A stretch of DNA of 64,000 nt from assembly GCA_000727475.1 (NCBI GenBank), contig KL647290.1, positions 2,318,269 to 2,382,268 on the forward strand, written 5' to 3'. This DNA comes from Sarcocystis neurona. Taxonomy: Eukaryota > Apicomplexa > Conoidasida > Eucoccidiorida > Sarcocystidae. The position numbers were made by a program, and so were the translations under genes. Below the pieces are notes generated by a model, which made no database searches, was not told the DNA's origin, and saw only the letters and a program-made list of their open reading frames with translations. Shown here piece by piece: positions 22,986-33,112 of the stretch. Position 1 is the stretch's first letter. Every line of letters starts with the position of its first letter.

Positions 22986-24926
22986 ATGGATACCATCTCT
23001 GGTTTCCTGTACATTACAGTGTCTTGTAGCCTCGCAGCGCTTCCCCTGGAACAAATCGTTGTACCGGCTGTTGCACTGGGTTCTGTCACCACGAACTCGC
23101 CACAGGCGTGGACTCAAACGAGCTTTCTCAGTGCAGGAGCCCGAGCTCACCAGACGCCCTCAGGTGGACCAAATGGAGCAGCAGCATTCAGCGGTCAACA
23201 AAGAAGACCGTCTCCTGAAGGCACAACCCGTAGTAGACTACCTGTCTTGAGATATGATACGTCTGAGTTTCCCCCGGCACGCGCTGACGTTCGTGACAGT
23301 CTGCGTACGAGTGCAGCCGACGCTAATGGAGGAAGTCCAAGGATCAGTGGTAGTCCTCCAAAGGATTCACTGCGACCCGGCTGGTCACCAACTAGCCAGA
23401 CGCCCCGGTTAGGACGTGGCACTAACAGCGTATCCCCTCTACAGCAGAAGAGCTATTCACGTACCACGAATGGGCTGATGCTTTCGGTACACCGTGACGT
23501 CTCCAGCAAAATCCCTGCGCTACAAGAGAGCCATTCACCTGTCACGAGGGAGCAGGCGCCTTTGCAAGGCCGTCACCTTTACAACGGACCCCCTCTACCT
23601 CAGAAGAGCTATTCACGTCCCACGAATGGGCTGATGCTTTCGGTACACGGTGACGTCTCCAGCAAAATCCCTGTGCTTCAAGAGAGCCATTCACCTGTCA
23701 CGAGGGAGCAGGCGCCTTTGCAAGGCCGCCTCTTTTTCACCGGACCCCCTCTACCTCAGAAGAGCTATTCACGTCCCACGAATGGGCTGATGCTTTCGGT
23801 ACACCATGACGTCTCCAGCAAAATCCCTGCGCTTCAAGAGAGCTGTTCAACTGTCGCGAGTGAGCAGACGCCTGCATCAGGCCGCCCCTTTTTCAACGGA
23901 TCCATTCTACCTCCGAAGAGCCCTTCACGTGCAACGAATGGACAGACGCCTCTAGTACGCCGTGACGCTTCCAGCGAAGTTTCTGAACTTCAACAGAGCA
24001 ATCCACGTGTCTCGAGCGGGCAGACACCTCCGTCAAGCGGCCACGTCGTGTACGGACCCCCTCTACCTCCAAAAAGCTATTCACGTACCACGAATGGGCA
24101 GATGCCTACGGTACGCCATGACTACGAACTCTCTGTGCCTCAAGAGAGCTCTTCACCTGCCACGCATGAGGGTGACACCCCCTACGAACTCTCTGTACCT
24201 GAAGAGAGCCATTCACGTGTCACGAGCGGGCAGCCACCTCCGTTAGGCCGTGAAGTTATCGACGAACCCTCTCTACCGCAGAAGGGCTATTCACGTGCCA
24301 CGCGTGAGCAGGTCCCACTGTTAGGGCGTGAGTTTCCCGAAGAATCCCCTCAAAAGAGACATCCAGGTGTCACGGACCGTACTGAAGACGAGGATCGGGA
24401 AAACGATGTAGAGTTTGGGCACCGGGCTGTCCCGGCTAGACGAGATGATTCCTCGTCATCTCCTACTGACAACTCCAGCGACAGCGCAGCCACTGAACAA
24501 AGTTGCGAGTCAACGCAGTCTCCAAGTGATACTACTCCTGCGAGAAGAGGAAGCGGTCCTCTGCAGAGAGTAAAGGCAACCCTGGGAAAACTGGTTCGAA
24601 AGAATAGCGACAGTCAAGATTCGCGCGCATATTGTAGTACAGCCTTTGACTGGCTAGCTATGTGGATTTATCTGCATCCCGAAAACTTGAAAAAACCTCA
24701 AGATGCTGCTCCTGGAGGGGGATTTGTCATGGTTATGTACCCTGATGGCACAACGCGCACTCTATTCCGAACCGCTTCAGAATTTCAGATGAAGGCCCGA
24801 TTAGACCGACTACTGCGTACTTCGATCCAAGACGCAGTAAAGCTGGCAGAACAACTTGCGCAAAAGGACAAGGCCCAAAGAGGTCAGGTCTTACTCGGTG
24901 TCTGGCGAAGTCAATCTAATGAGTGA
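22986..24926 (+). CDS. Probable secreted protein with 52-residue tandem repeats
   Basis: A single open frame of 646 codons starting MDTISGFLYITVSC, which with the following ALPLEQ looks like a signal peptide. Residues about 30-155 are a Ser/Pro/Arg-rich region. Residues about 155-365 carry at least four full copies plus a partial of a 52-residue unit (KSYSRTTNG, LSVH.DVSSK, ESHSPVTREQ, GPPLPQ), followed by decayed shorter copies to about residue 460. A Ser/Asp/Glu-rich stretch follows, then a non-repetitive C-terminal domain of about 100 residues (FDWLAMWIYLHPENLKK, GGFVMVMYPDGTTRTLFR, then a charged helix). No membrane anchor and no known domain. In coccidia this layout is seen in secretory-organelle and wall proteins, but assignment to any organelle is inference. 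The frame is long, unique to this strand and free of triplet runs, so the gene is well supported. Confidence 0.85.
   Translation: MDTISGFLYITVSCSLAALPLEQIVVPAVALGSVTTNSPQAWTQTSFLSAGARAHQTPSGGPNGAAAFSGQQRRPSPEGTTRSRLPVLRYDTSEFPPARADVRDSLRTSAADANGGSPRISGSPPKDSLRPGWSPTSQTPRLGRGTNSVSPLQQKSYSRTTNGLMLSVHRDVSSKIPALQESHSPVTREQAPLQGRHLYNGPPLPQKSYSRPTNGLMLSVHGDVSSKIPVLQESHSPVTREQAPLQGRLFFTGPPLPQKSYSRPTNGLMLSVHHDVSSKIPALQESCSTVASEQTPASGRPFFNGSILPPKSPSRATNGQTPLVRRDASSEVSELQQSNPRVSSGQTPPSSGHVVYGPPLPPKSYSRTTNGQMPTVRHDYELSVPQESSSPATHEGDTPYELSVPEESHSRVTSGQPPPLGREVIDEPSLPQKGYSRATREQVPLLGREFPEESPQKRHPGVTDRTEDEDRENDVEFGHRAVPARRDDSSSSPTDNSSDSAATEQSCESTQSPSDTTPARRGSGPLQRVKATLGKLVRKNSDSQDSRAYCSTAFDWLAMWIYLHPENLKKPQDAAPGGGFVMVMYPDGTTRTLFRTASEFQMKARLDRLLRTSIQDAVKLAEQLAQKDKAQRGQVLLGVWRSQSNE
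23451..24230 (+). repeat. 156-bp in-frame tandem repeat
   Basis: The element AGCTATTCAC or a close variant recurs at 23451, 23607, 23763, 23919 and 24075, exactly 156 bases apart. The first three units are nearly identical and the fourth and fifth more diverged. Shorter derivatives continue to about 24.3 kb. The period is a multiple of three, so the reading frame is kept. Confidence 0.92.
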
Positions 24927-27780
24927 ACAGAAAGCTGTGCGATCTATCACAAGCATGGATTTGGGATATGTGTAGTCTCTGTCATCAGCTCATGGTTGAG
25001 CTCTCATAACAGAGTTAAAGAATAACTGTACAGACACTCCTGCGGGAGGACGTCCTTCATATATGCACCTGACCCCGTGTGCAGCAAAGAGACTGCACCA
25101 CATCAGTCACACGTGTGTTGTAAATCCTTAGTGGTAGTGATGTGCAGACTTGTGTGACCAGGCGCGGAGTCAGCATTCGTGCATCCGGATATTTCAGCGA
25201 ATTCTCAACGTCGTTCTCTGCTTCTCAGCCGTGGCTACTCCCCATCTGGGACCCAGGAAAATCATTTAGAAACGTATGAGCAAGAGTCTTGCTTTCGGAG
25301 AGGCTAGCCATTTGAAAATAGGGCAGCAGGTGATTACTTCATGTGTACGGACGAGATGCGTATGTCTGCATCTGGGAAGCTTTGCCGGCGCTTCAACGCG
25401 TGCTGGACGCGCGCGTGGGAAGGTTTCTGGAAATTTTATTGTAGATTTGGAGCTAATGGACAGTAACCGACGTCGTTCTTTCATCAGTGGAGTGAAGGAT
25501 CAATTTTGTCATAAATAGAAAAAGCTTTTGGGGTGATTTTCAAGCATCCACAGCCTGTATATTGCAGCTATGCAATATATTTGGATACGGGACGTGCGGT
25601 GGTGCCCCGGTTGCGATGTCGTATTCAGTTCGCTTTTCTAAACGAGACGTGGTGGCCGTGCTCCGCTTTCGACGTTCTATTCAGAGCGCCTTATTAATCG
25701 GCCTAACACTTTCTATTTGTCTCCCTCTAACGAGGTGCGAGAATTGGACGCCTAATCATGCTCCTGTTGCTTTCTTTTCACGGGAGCTCCTTCGAAAGTT
25801 GCTTATTCATTTTCAGCACGTGCTTATTCGTACAATTCTCATTTCCGACGTACTCTTGTATGTTCGAGCGAAGCGACCACATGGTGAAAAGTCTTCGTGT
25901 AACTCCTCCTCCCCGTAGTAGACTATATTTCTCTGTGACGCTGTATCTGTGGCCTTCTTGTTGGTCTCGTTCTGTACCTGTCCTCATATTCCCTGACACG
26001 TCGCCACCGCGATACGACAACTACAGTCTGTTGTCCTACATGAAATGTCGGTGCTTAACACTAGCTGCTTCTCGTCACTCACAGCGTCTCTGGTCTCCTG
26101 GTGCTTTCGATGATAAGCCACTGCGACTTGCACATGTGTTTGACTTTATCCGTCTGTAACACGTGTAGGGCGAAGTGAACTGGAGGCGTCCTTGTGGTCG
26201 AATCCACTCAAATCTCCCCTATTTTGTTTAATTTCTGCCCCCTACACACAACTGGGACAACACAACGACGCTTGCAGTTCGCTGGATGCACTGCAATAAG
26301 TATTTTTTTCTGTGGTTATGCTCCACGTGGATCCTGCACATAGACAACGAGACTCGAATGGCACAACACACAGGCTACAACTCACGCCCACGTCGAAGAC
26401 AGAGTTGTGCCGAAAGCCTGACTCCCTTGAGTCGTGCGTGTTCCTTTCACGTCAATATGTATACGTAGAGAAAGGGGGAGAAAACACACAGATGTCCATA
26501 TAAGTGCACAGGAAGGGGAGAAGTAGTCGCGTAGAAATTCACACGTACATACATGTACATATGTTCTCATGCATATACAGTCCATACTTACGCAGAAAGA
26601 AAACGAACATCAGCGATTATATATTTAGAGAGAGGAAAGGAACGTGTAAACATCCACTTAAATAGGCATATGTAAGGCAAGGAAATAACAGCGTGCGAAA
26701 GCCCCCTTGCACGCATATATATTAAGTCCGTGTATATGTACAAATAAAACTAGTTTTGTGGAGCAAGGAGGAGGAACAGGTATTTTCCTATAAAGGTATG
26801 TATGTGTAGACACACCCACGGAAAGGAAACATGTAGACTTCCAAGTCAACATATGTGTTGGGAGGCAAAAAGGAGGAAACACAGAGCTATTAGTAGAGAT
26901 ACACATGTGTAGCGTAACTCATGAGCGGTGTTACTTTTGGTCACTGGATTATGGCCACATAGATATGTATCTACATTTGCATCCAACACGGCAGTGAAGC
27001 GTAGGTTGACGGGTGCTTGCGCAGTAAGTCGTCGCAGAGGGGCTTGTCGGTACGATTGGTGGTGGATTTTGATGCCGTGTGGTGCCACAGAGAAGTGTGT
27101 CAAAAACATCTAGGGGTACTTCTGCGTACCTCGCATTACCACAATCAAGAGTCGTAGAGTTAGACTTCAGCGGAATGCGGATAATGGATGGACTGAAAAG
27201 CACAACGAAAATTAATCGATAATACTTATGTATACACACGCGTAACCTTCGTTTTTCAGATGTACATCCGTGTGAATAATCCAAACTTACTCCCACGTCT
27301 GTATGCATATATGTGCGTCTCTTCTGATAACTGCGCGAAGACGAAAGCCCTCACTGTAGCACTTGTGTGACACGAGGACCTATCGCTGCTGCGGTACTAC
27401 CCGTGGAGGCGGCGGAAGTACCCTAGTAGAGCCATAATACCGTTGCCAGCAGTGGCATTGGCTGCTGATAGTGATAGTGGCAGTACTGGAAGTTGTATCA
27501 GTGGCGCCCATATTACTTGTATTGATCCTGTGCCTCGAAAACAAGGGGAATCATGTGGCATTGGTAATCAGTAAATGTTGTGGGTGCTTGTGTGTGTGTG
27601 TGTCTGTCTAGCCTTCTGCACCGAAGGAATCGCTACTTGCGTCATCCTAGTGTGGTATGGCTTGTCAATGTGTGTCACGCCACACCCTACGGAAGAACAG
27701 TACCTTGATTATCCCGTGCGTGTTTCCGTGACATCGTCCTTTACTGTGTGTGCACCGTGAGGTAACTCAAGCTTCTCAGC
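24927..27780. other. Gene-poor stretch
   Basis: Mostly unique sequence with short open frames on both strands. The best is plus 25616-25918 (about 100 codons from MSYSVRFSKRD) with one hydrophobic segment (SALLIGLTLSICLPL), which could be a small membrane protein, but support is weak. Mild TATATA content near 26.5-26.8 kb. Confidence 0.35.
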
Positions 27781-27790
27781 CGGGGTAATC

Positions 27791-27882
27791 ATAGTGACTG
27801 TCGCAATAATAAGTAGTAGTACATCATACCTGTACATAGTGACTGTCGCAATAATAAGTAGTAGTACATCATACCTGTACAT
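27791..27882. repeat. Perfect 45-bp tandem duplication
   Basis: The 45-base unit beginning ATAGTGACTGTCGC is present twice without mismatch (27791-27835 and 27836-27880), with two more bases of a third. It lies outside any supported gene. Confidence 0.95.
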
Positions 27883-28557
27883 GCAGTGGGAATAGAGGCA
27901 CGTCGGTAAAAGGCTGCGCTAAGAGGGTGAGTTGTACACGCACCCGCAAGCGGCGCGGAGGGGTTCGAGCGTACAGCCATGCGATTTGTACTGCCTTATA
28001 TAGGACCGGCGTGAATACTCCATCTAAGAGAAGGCAAGGTCGCTGGCAGCTGTCGTACTGCAAGTTAACGTCTCCTGATGCGGCGACGCTAACTGCCTGT
28101 GCCCACCCAACCCCCGAGCAAGCAGCCGTAACACGGTTGTACGGTCACACACCTCGAGCTCGGATTGTACTAACCACAAGGTTCCAACGTCGGCTTACAC
28201 TTGATACAGGCGACTAAGTCTGACTGTAAAATTACTGCCTCTCCACTGGCAAATGGTTGCTGCTATGGAACGGAGTATGTCTCCGGAATACCGCTGGACT
28301 GTATTGCGGCGGTACAGACTGCTAACGGGGCGTGATGTATCTGCCTACATCTACCTCTGCGTAAAATCATATGCACATGTATATGTTACAGCGCAGCATC
28401 GTCATCCTCTGCGATACAAACTGTGTGGTCCACTTACACGTGTACGCGTACGACCAACCGCACGTGGCGTCTACGTCTCCAGTTGCACACGTAGATATAC
28501 AAGCCTCCATGCATAATTCCGCAGACACTTTTCAAATAGAGGATCTCTTCCACTACT

Positions 28558-29235
28558 ATGGTTGCTGATAGTGCTTTGTACTGTTTCAGCGCTGCTCTTG
28601 CTGTGAATGCCGCTCTCGTCGTTTTCGTGCACGGGCCGTCTGGAGGTGCATGGGAGAAGTGCACAGCGACACATGGCGACCGGGTGACGCAGCGTTATGC
28701 TGTAGGGCCAGAGTGGGGATGCAGTACTTTAAACGCTATGTATAGAGTGTTGCGCTTCAAAGGTGTGACGGAAGGCTGTCGCTGGTGGTTCGTTTTGGAT
28801 CCCGGCGAATCCGCTGAAACGTGGCGGATAGAGTACCTGCAAACACTGGACGGTGCGGCATTTTATCAAAGCAGTGCTTTGCTGCTGAGAGGCCATGGAA
28901 CTCGGTGAGGAAAATGTTGATACGGATCACAAGAGCAAGATGAAGGTGCTGAAAACGCTGAAGACCAGCTTACACGACACTACAGTGGGAGCAAGTACCA
29001 CCGAAAACAAAAGTATGCGCGAAGTAGCGGCAGCAACCGCAGGCCTTGCTGTAGACTTTGTGGTGCGACCCCTTCACTTTAAGCTGATGACACGATGCAG
29101 AGAGCAACACCGGGTAACGTTGGCAACTACAGCAACGGCAACGCTGCCCTGCTGGTCGAACTTATTTGGTGGCATCTCACCGATACAGGTGTGTCTTGTG
29201 TACTTTGCGCGACGTCCACCAGAATTGGTATATAA
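28558..29235 (+). CDS. Small secreted Cys-containing protein, two exons (surface-antigen-like?)
   Basis: Exon 1, 28558-28904, starts MVADSALYCFSAALAVNAAL, a plausible signal peptide. It continues with Cys-containing sequence (KCTATHG, WGCSTLNAMYRVLRFKG, EGCRWWFVLDP). It ends at a strong donor (CTCG/GTGAGG) with two bases carried over. Exon 2, 29133-29235, begins after a CAACTACAG acceptor in the matching phase, encodes NAALLVELIWWHLTDTG and a CVLC motif, and stops at 29235. The C...LNA.. pattern after the signal recalls Eimeria TA4/SAG surface antigens, but the match is short and there is no GPI-type tail. That link is speculation; the existence of a secreted small protein is better supported. 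Confidence 0.45.
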
Positions 29236-29464
29236 AGTTTCTGCAGGCGTTCTCCTAGTTAAAAAGCAGTGCCATCAGTCAGCCTCGACACACAACCAAC
29301 TTCGGAGTTGAACAGTGAGCTCCTGGTGGAGCCGCAGTACGGGTCGCACTGCAGACGTCCCTAGATACTGTCTGTGGTGTACTCTAGATGCAGCAAAGGA
29401 AATTGGGTAAGATTAGCAATACCAACGGATTTCTCACTGTTCCACAACGGCAGGTCAGATCGCT

Positions 29465-29932
29465 TCAGCAATGTTGGCGCTGTAGCAAGCGGCCGTGCCA
29501 ATACTGGCCTATTCGTTGTCTGCTTGCACGTCGTAGTGACCAGAGCTGTAAGTTAACTCCTGCGTCATCTGTGTTCATCTTTACGCACACGGTATCTAGA
29601 GGCTTCCTATGCTTCAGCAGACAAAGTGCCGTGCCGGAATGTGCTCGAGGAGCAGCCGCAGTCTTTGCTGCTTCTGGTGCTGTACTACTTCCCGGCAGAG
29701 CCGGTGTACTCAGCTGGGGCTGGAAGGTTAAAGCCGCGTTAGGACTCCCGCGCTCACATCGGCAGTCCCCGTGGTAAGGCTCAACAACGACAACTGCAGT
29801 AGGAGTACTGCCCCTGCTTTCATCAAAGGCAGCACCTGTCACACAGACGGCCGAAAGCAGCCCCCATAGCAGTTGCGCCTGCAGCAGGAGCAGCAACTCA
29901 CCCGCGACAACTGCTCGATCCTTTTTTAACAT
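29465..29932 (-). CDS. Weak minus-strand open frame with hydrophobic N-terminus
   Basis: 155 codons beginning MLKKDRAVVAGELLLLLQ with a hydrophobic segment that could be a signal or anchor (LLWGLLSAVCVTGAAF), then Ala/Pro/Thr-rich sequence. The hydrophobic part coincides with a CTG run, so it may be an artefact. It could be a downstream exon of the membrane protein at 30451-30736. Confidence 0.2.
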   Translation of the reverse strand: MLKKDRAVVAGELLLLLQAQLLWGLLSAVCVTGAAFDESRGSTPTAVVVVEPYHGDCRCERGSPNAALTFQPQLSTPALPGSSTAPEAAKTAAAPRAHSGTALCLLKHRKPLDTVCVKMNTDDAGVNLQLWSLRRASRQRIGQYWHGRLLQRQHC

Positions 29933-30450
29933 TTTAGCTAGTGTAGCCGCAGCTGAAGCCGCGCCAGCATCCTTGAAACAGGTGTAGCACTACCTGCTGA
30001 AGACGCCGCAGCTTCACTCTCACTAGCAAAATCAGTAACACCAGCTAGTGTTGTCTCAGGACGAGCAGCTCCCCACAGTCCCACTAGCAAGACTTACCGT
30101 GGAATCTGTCGTCGCAACTCTGCAGTCGCACCACGGGCAGCACCAGCCGCAGTCGCTGCAGCAATAATACCAGGCGTAACAGCTCTGCGGTCCGTCAAAA
30201 CCGGCTGATCCCCAGACACGGGTACAGCCGCCCTATGCTGCTACTGGGTTACATACGTGGGAACAGCAGCATTCTTCTCACTATAACCGTAGAGCCCGTT
30301 TGTAGCGCGCAGGTGCACAACAGGAGGCGCCTCCAGGCCAGAGCGCCATTGCGGCTTTTTTTTTTATATTCTTCTCGTACGTGGGGCTATTGTGGCCTCT
30401 GTCGGTTTTTGCATACATAAACAGACTTACACGTATATAAGAAAACTCAC

Positions 30451-30736
30451 GTGCCTGCTTACGTGTGTAGTGCACAACTGTTGCTAGAAGGACCACGTGC
30501 ATGGCAGCAGCTGTCCAGTGCACAACCAGGGTAGTACGGGTTCTTCCTGCCTGCTGAAATGCATGTCCCACTTTGTCAATAGTAGAGACGCAGGTAGCTG
30601 CGAGGGTGGAGCAGGTGACACTCTCGACGGTCGGCATCAAGAGCACTATAGCTAGCACCAGCAGCAGCAGGGGCACCCAGCCACGGCGCCTTCTCGCCGC
30701 AGGTGCGGGGGGTGTGAGTTGCGACGATATTAGCAT
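30451..30736 (-). CDS. First exon of a probable two-pass membrane protein
   Basis: Minus-strand frame from ATG at 30736 (MLISSQLTPPAPAARRRRG). It holds two hydrophobic segments, VPLLLLVLAIVLLMPTV and a second around MHVVLLATVVHY, separated by a Cys/Thr-containing loop. A consensus donor (GCAC/GTGAGT) closes the exon after 95 codons plus one base. The positive cluster before the first segment suggests a cytosolic N-terminus. The family is unknown and the next exon was not identified with confidence. Confidence 0.4.
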
Positions 30737-30799
30737 TATGTGGAGCGGCCGCCAAGGACAGGAAAGTAACTCATACGGGCCGGATGAGCGGCAAGAGCA

Positions 30800-32480
30800 C
30801 CAGCAAGAGGGGCAGTGAAGTGGCGCGCTTGCGAGTGCTCAGCGGCGCACGCAGATGGCACGCGCCAGTGTCAGCAACCACAAGAGCCCGCTCGGATTAC
30901 CGCCGCAGTCGCGCCAGCAGGAGATGCAGCGCGAGGACCACAAGGGACACCGGCAGCAGCGACACGGCAGAGCGGGAGCGGCCACAGGCCACGGAAGCGG
31001 TTTAGCTGTCCTACGCCGTCGAGTGCCCTTCTCCGCGCGTAAAGAAGATTCACGGCATAACCTCCGTTCGAGGATGGCGTTAAACCGGGGACGCGACCCA
31101 TTCCGCGCTGCAGAATACACTTCACTTCAGTTGCGTGTGACCGCATCCACGTTGCGAGCCGAATTGGCGTGGTGGAATAGCTGCCCAACTACCAGCTGTC
31201 CGACTGTTGCTGTTGTGCGCGGCAGTCCTCTCGGGGCCGTACACCTGCAGCACCAGCAGGCCTTCCTCACACAAACAGTCTCTACAAACAACACAGAGGT
31301 ACAGCAAGTGAACTGTGGCACTACCAGCAAACTCAGCACTCATGGCGCCAGGTGCAGGAGTTCTTACGTCAGCAACATGCGTGTGTTGTCTTCGTTTGCT
31401 GTCACGCCGACTCCGCTGTGTCTCCGTCAGGAATGCCGCTGGCTGGGCAAGCAAGAGGAACCGCGACAGAAGCAACAGCAACAACAGCAGCAGCAGTAGC
31501 GGCAGCACGAGCAGCGACAATAGCTTCGTCGTCCCCCCATCGTCGGCGATCCAAGGGACACTCACCTACCCATTTCACATCAATAAATATAATTGTAGAT
31601 CTCCCCTCTTGTAGTCGTGGTTAGGCTGCAGGCCTGCCGTATTAAATCTTTTTTCCTTTCCTTGGTCTTACACTTGCTACACTCGCAGTTCCGACCGCAC
31701 TGCGAAAAGGTTTCTGCCGGCATGTTAGCCTGGTGTTACTATTCGAAGCTCACGTCTCAAACATGCGAGGGCTTGTTTCTTGTTGAACACGGATGTTTGT
31801 GCCGCTGCAGGCGCTCGTAGTGTCCGCTTGGTGCAGTTGCTCGTGTACTTCCTGCGTCACTTGTGCCTCTTCAGGCTCTCAGCGCCAAGGAGCAGGAGAG
31901 CGGCAGAGCACTCCAAAAGGAGGAGCAGGAGCAACAGCAGCACCGCCATATGCGCAACACCAGTAGCAGCGGCAAGTGAGGAGTTTCAAGCTGCTGCTGC
32001 CGCCTCTCGTGCTGCTGCGGCTCCTGCTGCCTGCCGCTGGCGCTGCTGCTTCTTCTGCAGCTGTTACTCGTGCTCGCACATATGAAAAGCAATGTTTCAA
32101 TTTCGGTTGATCGCTGCTGCGCCTCCGCACACACATAACAGCGTTAAGTTGAAGTCTCAAAAGCACAAAGTGACCGCTCCACTCCGCGACAGCGTGGCAA
32201 CAAGCCCCCATCTCTTGCTACTTCCCACGCTCCTTGCTGCCACCTCCGTTGTTATGTGTGTGTGGGGGTGTGGCCTCACTGGTAGCCAACAGGACATCCC
32301 CCGCGAAACTCACCATTGGTGTCCTGGTTTCTGTGGATCTGCGTGACCACAGTTATGCGCTCGACTGTACACATCAGTCTCGAGTATGATGGACACACTT
32401 GCCGTGTTTCTCCGGCCGTGTATAAGCCACGTGTACACAAGTATAGCTGCATGTACACCTGTGTTTAGAGGGCAGAAAGC
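30800..32480. other. Stretch with no supported gene, moderate triplet content
   Basis: Arg/Ser-rich open frames on the plus strand at 30.8-31.6 kb and a Gln-rich minus frame at 31.87-32.2 kb. None has a recognisable segment or good splice pair. Confidence 0.35.
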
Positions 32481-32482
32481 CA

Positions 32483-32893
32483 CTAACACGTAAACAACTC
32501 AGCCTGCGTCCACACCACGGCCTTCCATTTCCCGCCGCAGCCTGCCCATATCGGCGGGCTGCCTTGCTGCTGCTGCTGCCGTGCGCCTGGTGGTGGTGAG
32601 AAGGAGACACTGCCTCCCAGGACAGCCTGATTGTCTGATCTGCTGTTGCGGGTGCTGCTGATGGGAGAGATAGCCTGCTGTTGGTGGTGGTGCCGCTGGT
32701 ACGCTCCCTTCTTTTCTTCGTCCTGCCCGCGTCGTCCTGCTAGCACTTCTGCTTCTCTCCGTCCCGCGGCAGGTGCTGCTGCCCTCCGGTCTTTTGCGGA
32801 CGTCACTATTGAGATGTTGACTGCACCTGACTTATCGCCTCTGAGGACGACTGGGGACTTCATCACAGTAGCAGCAACAATGAGTGTTCGCAC
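32483..32893 (-). CDS. Uncertain minus-strand open frame, divergent to the large plus-strand gene
   Basis: 136 codons starting MRTLIVAATVMKSPVVLRGD, then Ala/Arg/Glu-rich and Gln/His-run sequence, ending AELFTC and a stop. A plus-strand frame over the same bases (32631-32933) also reads as protein-like near its end (SVRTNALGAVQLWKLR), so the strand is not settled. No family recognised. Confidence 0.3.
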   Translation of the reverse strand: MRTLIVAATVMKSPVVLRGDKSGAVNISIVTSAKDRRAAAPAAGRREAEVLAGRRGQDEEKKGAYQRHHHQQQAISPISSTRNSRSDNQAVLGGSVSFSPPPGARQQQQQGSPPIWAGCGGKWKAVVWTQAELFTC

Positions 32894-33112
32894 GAATGCC
32901 TTGGGTGCTGTGCAGCTTTGGAAGCTCCGGTAAACCCGAGAGAAAAAGCAGTAGCAGGGCCGCGGAGGGCGTTGAGAGTGAACTAAGAAGCTGCCGTAGC
33001 AGCCTCAGCAGCGACCAGTGAGCAACATCAGCAGCGTCCAGTGTAGCACCGTCCCGGAAGGGAGCCACCGCGTCCGGAGCAGCGGCGCGGCCGTCACAAC
33101 AACAGGAGCACC

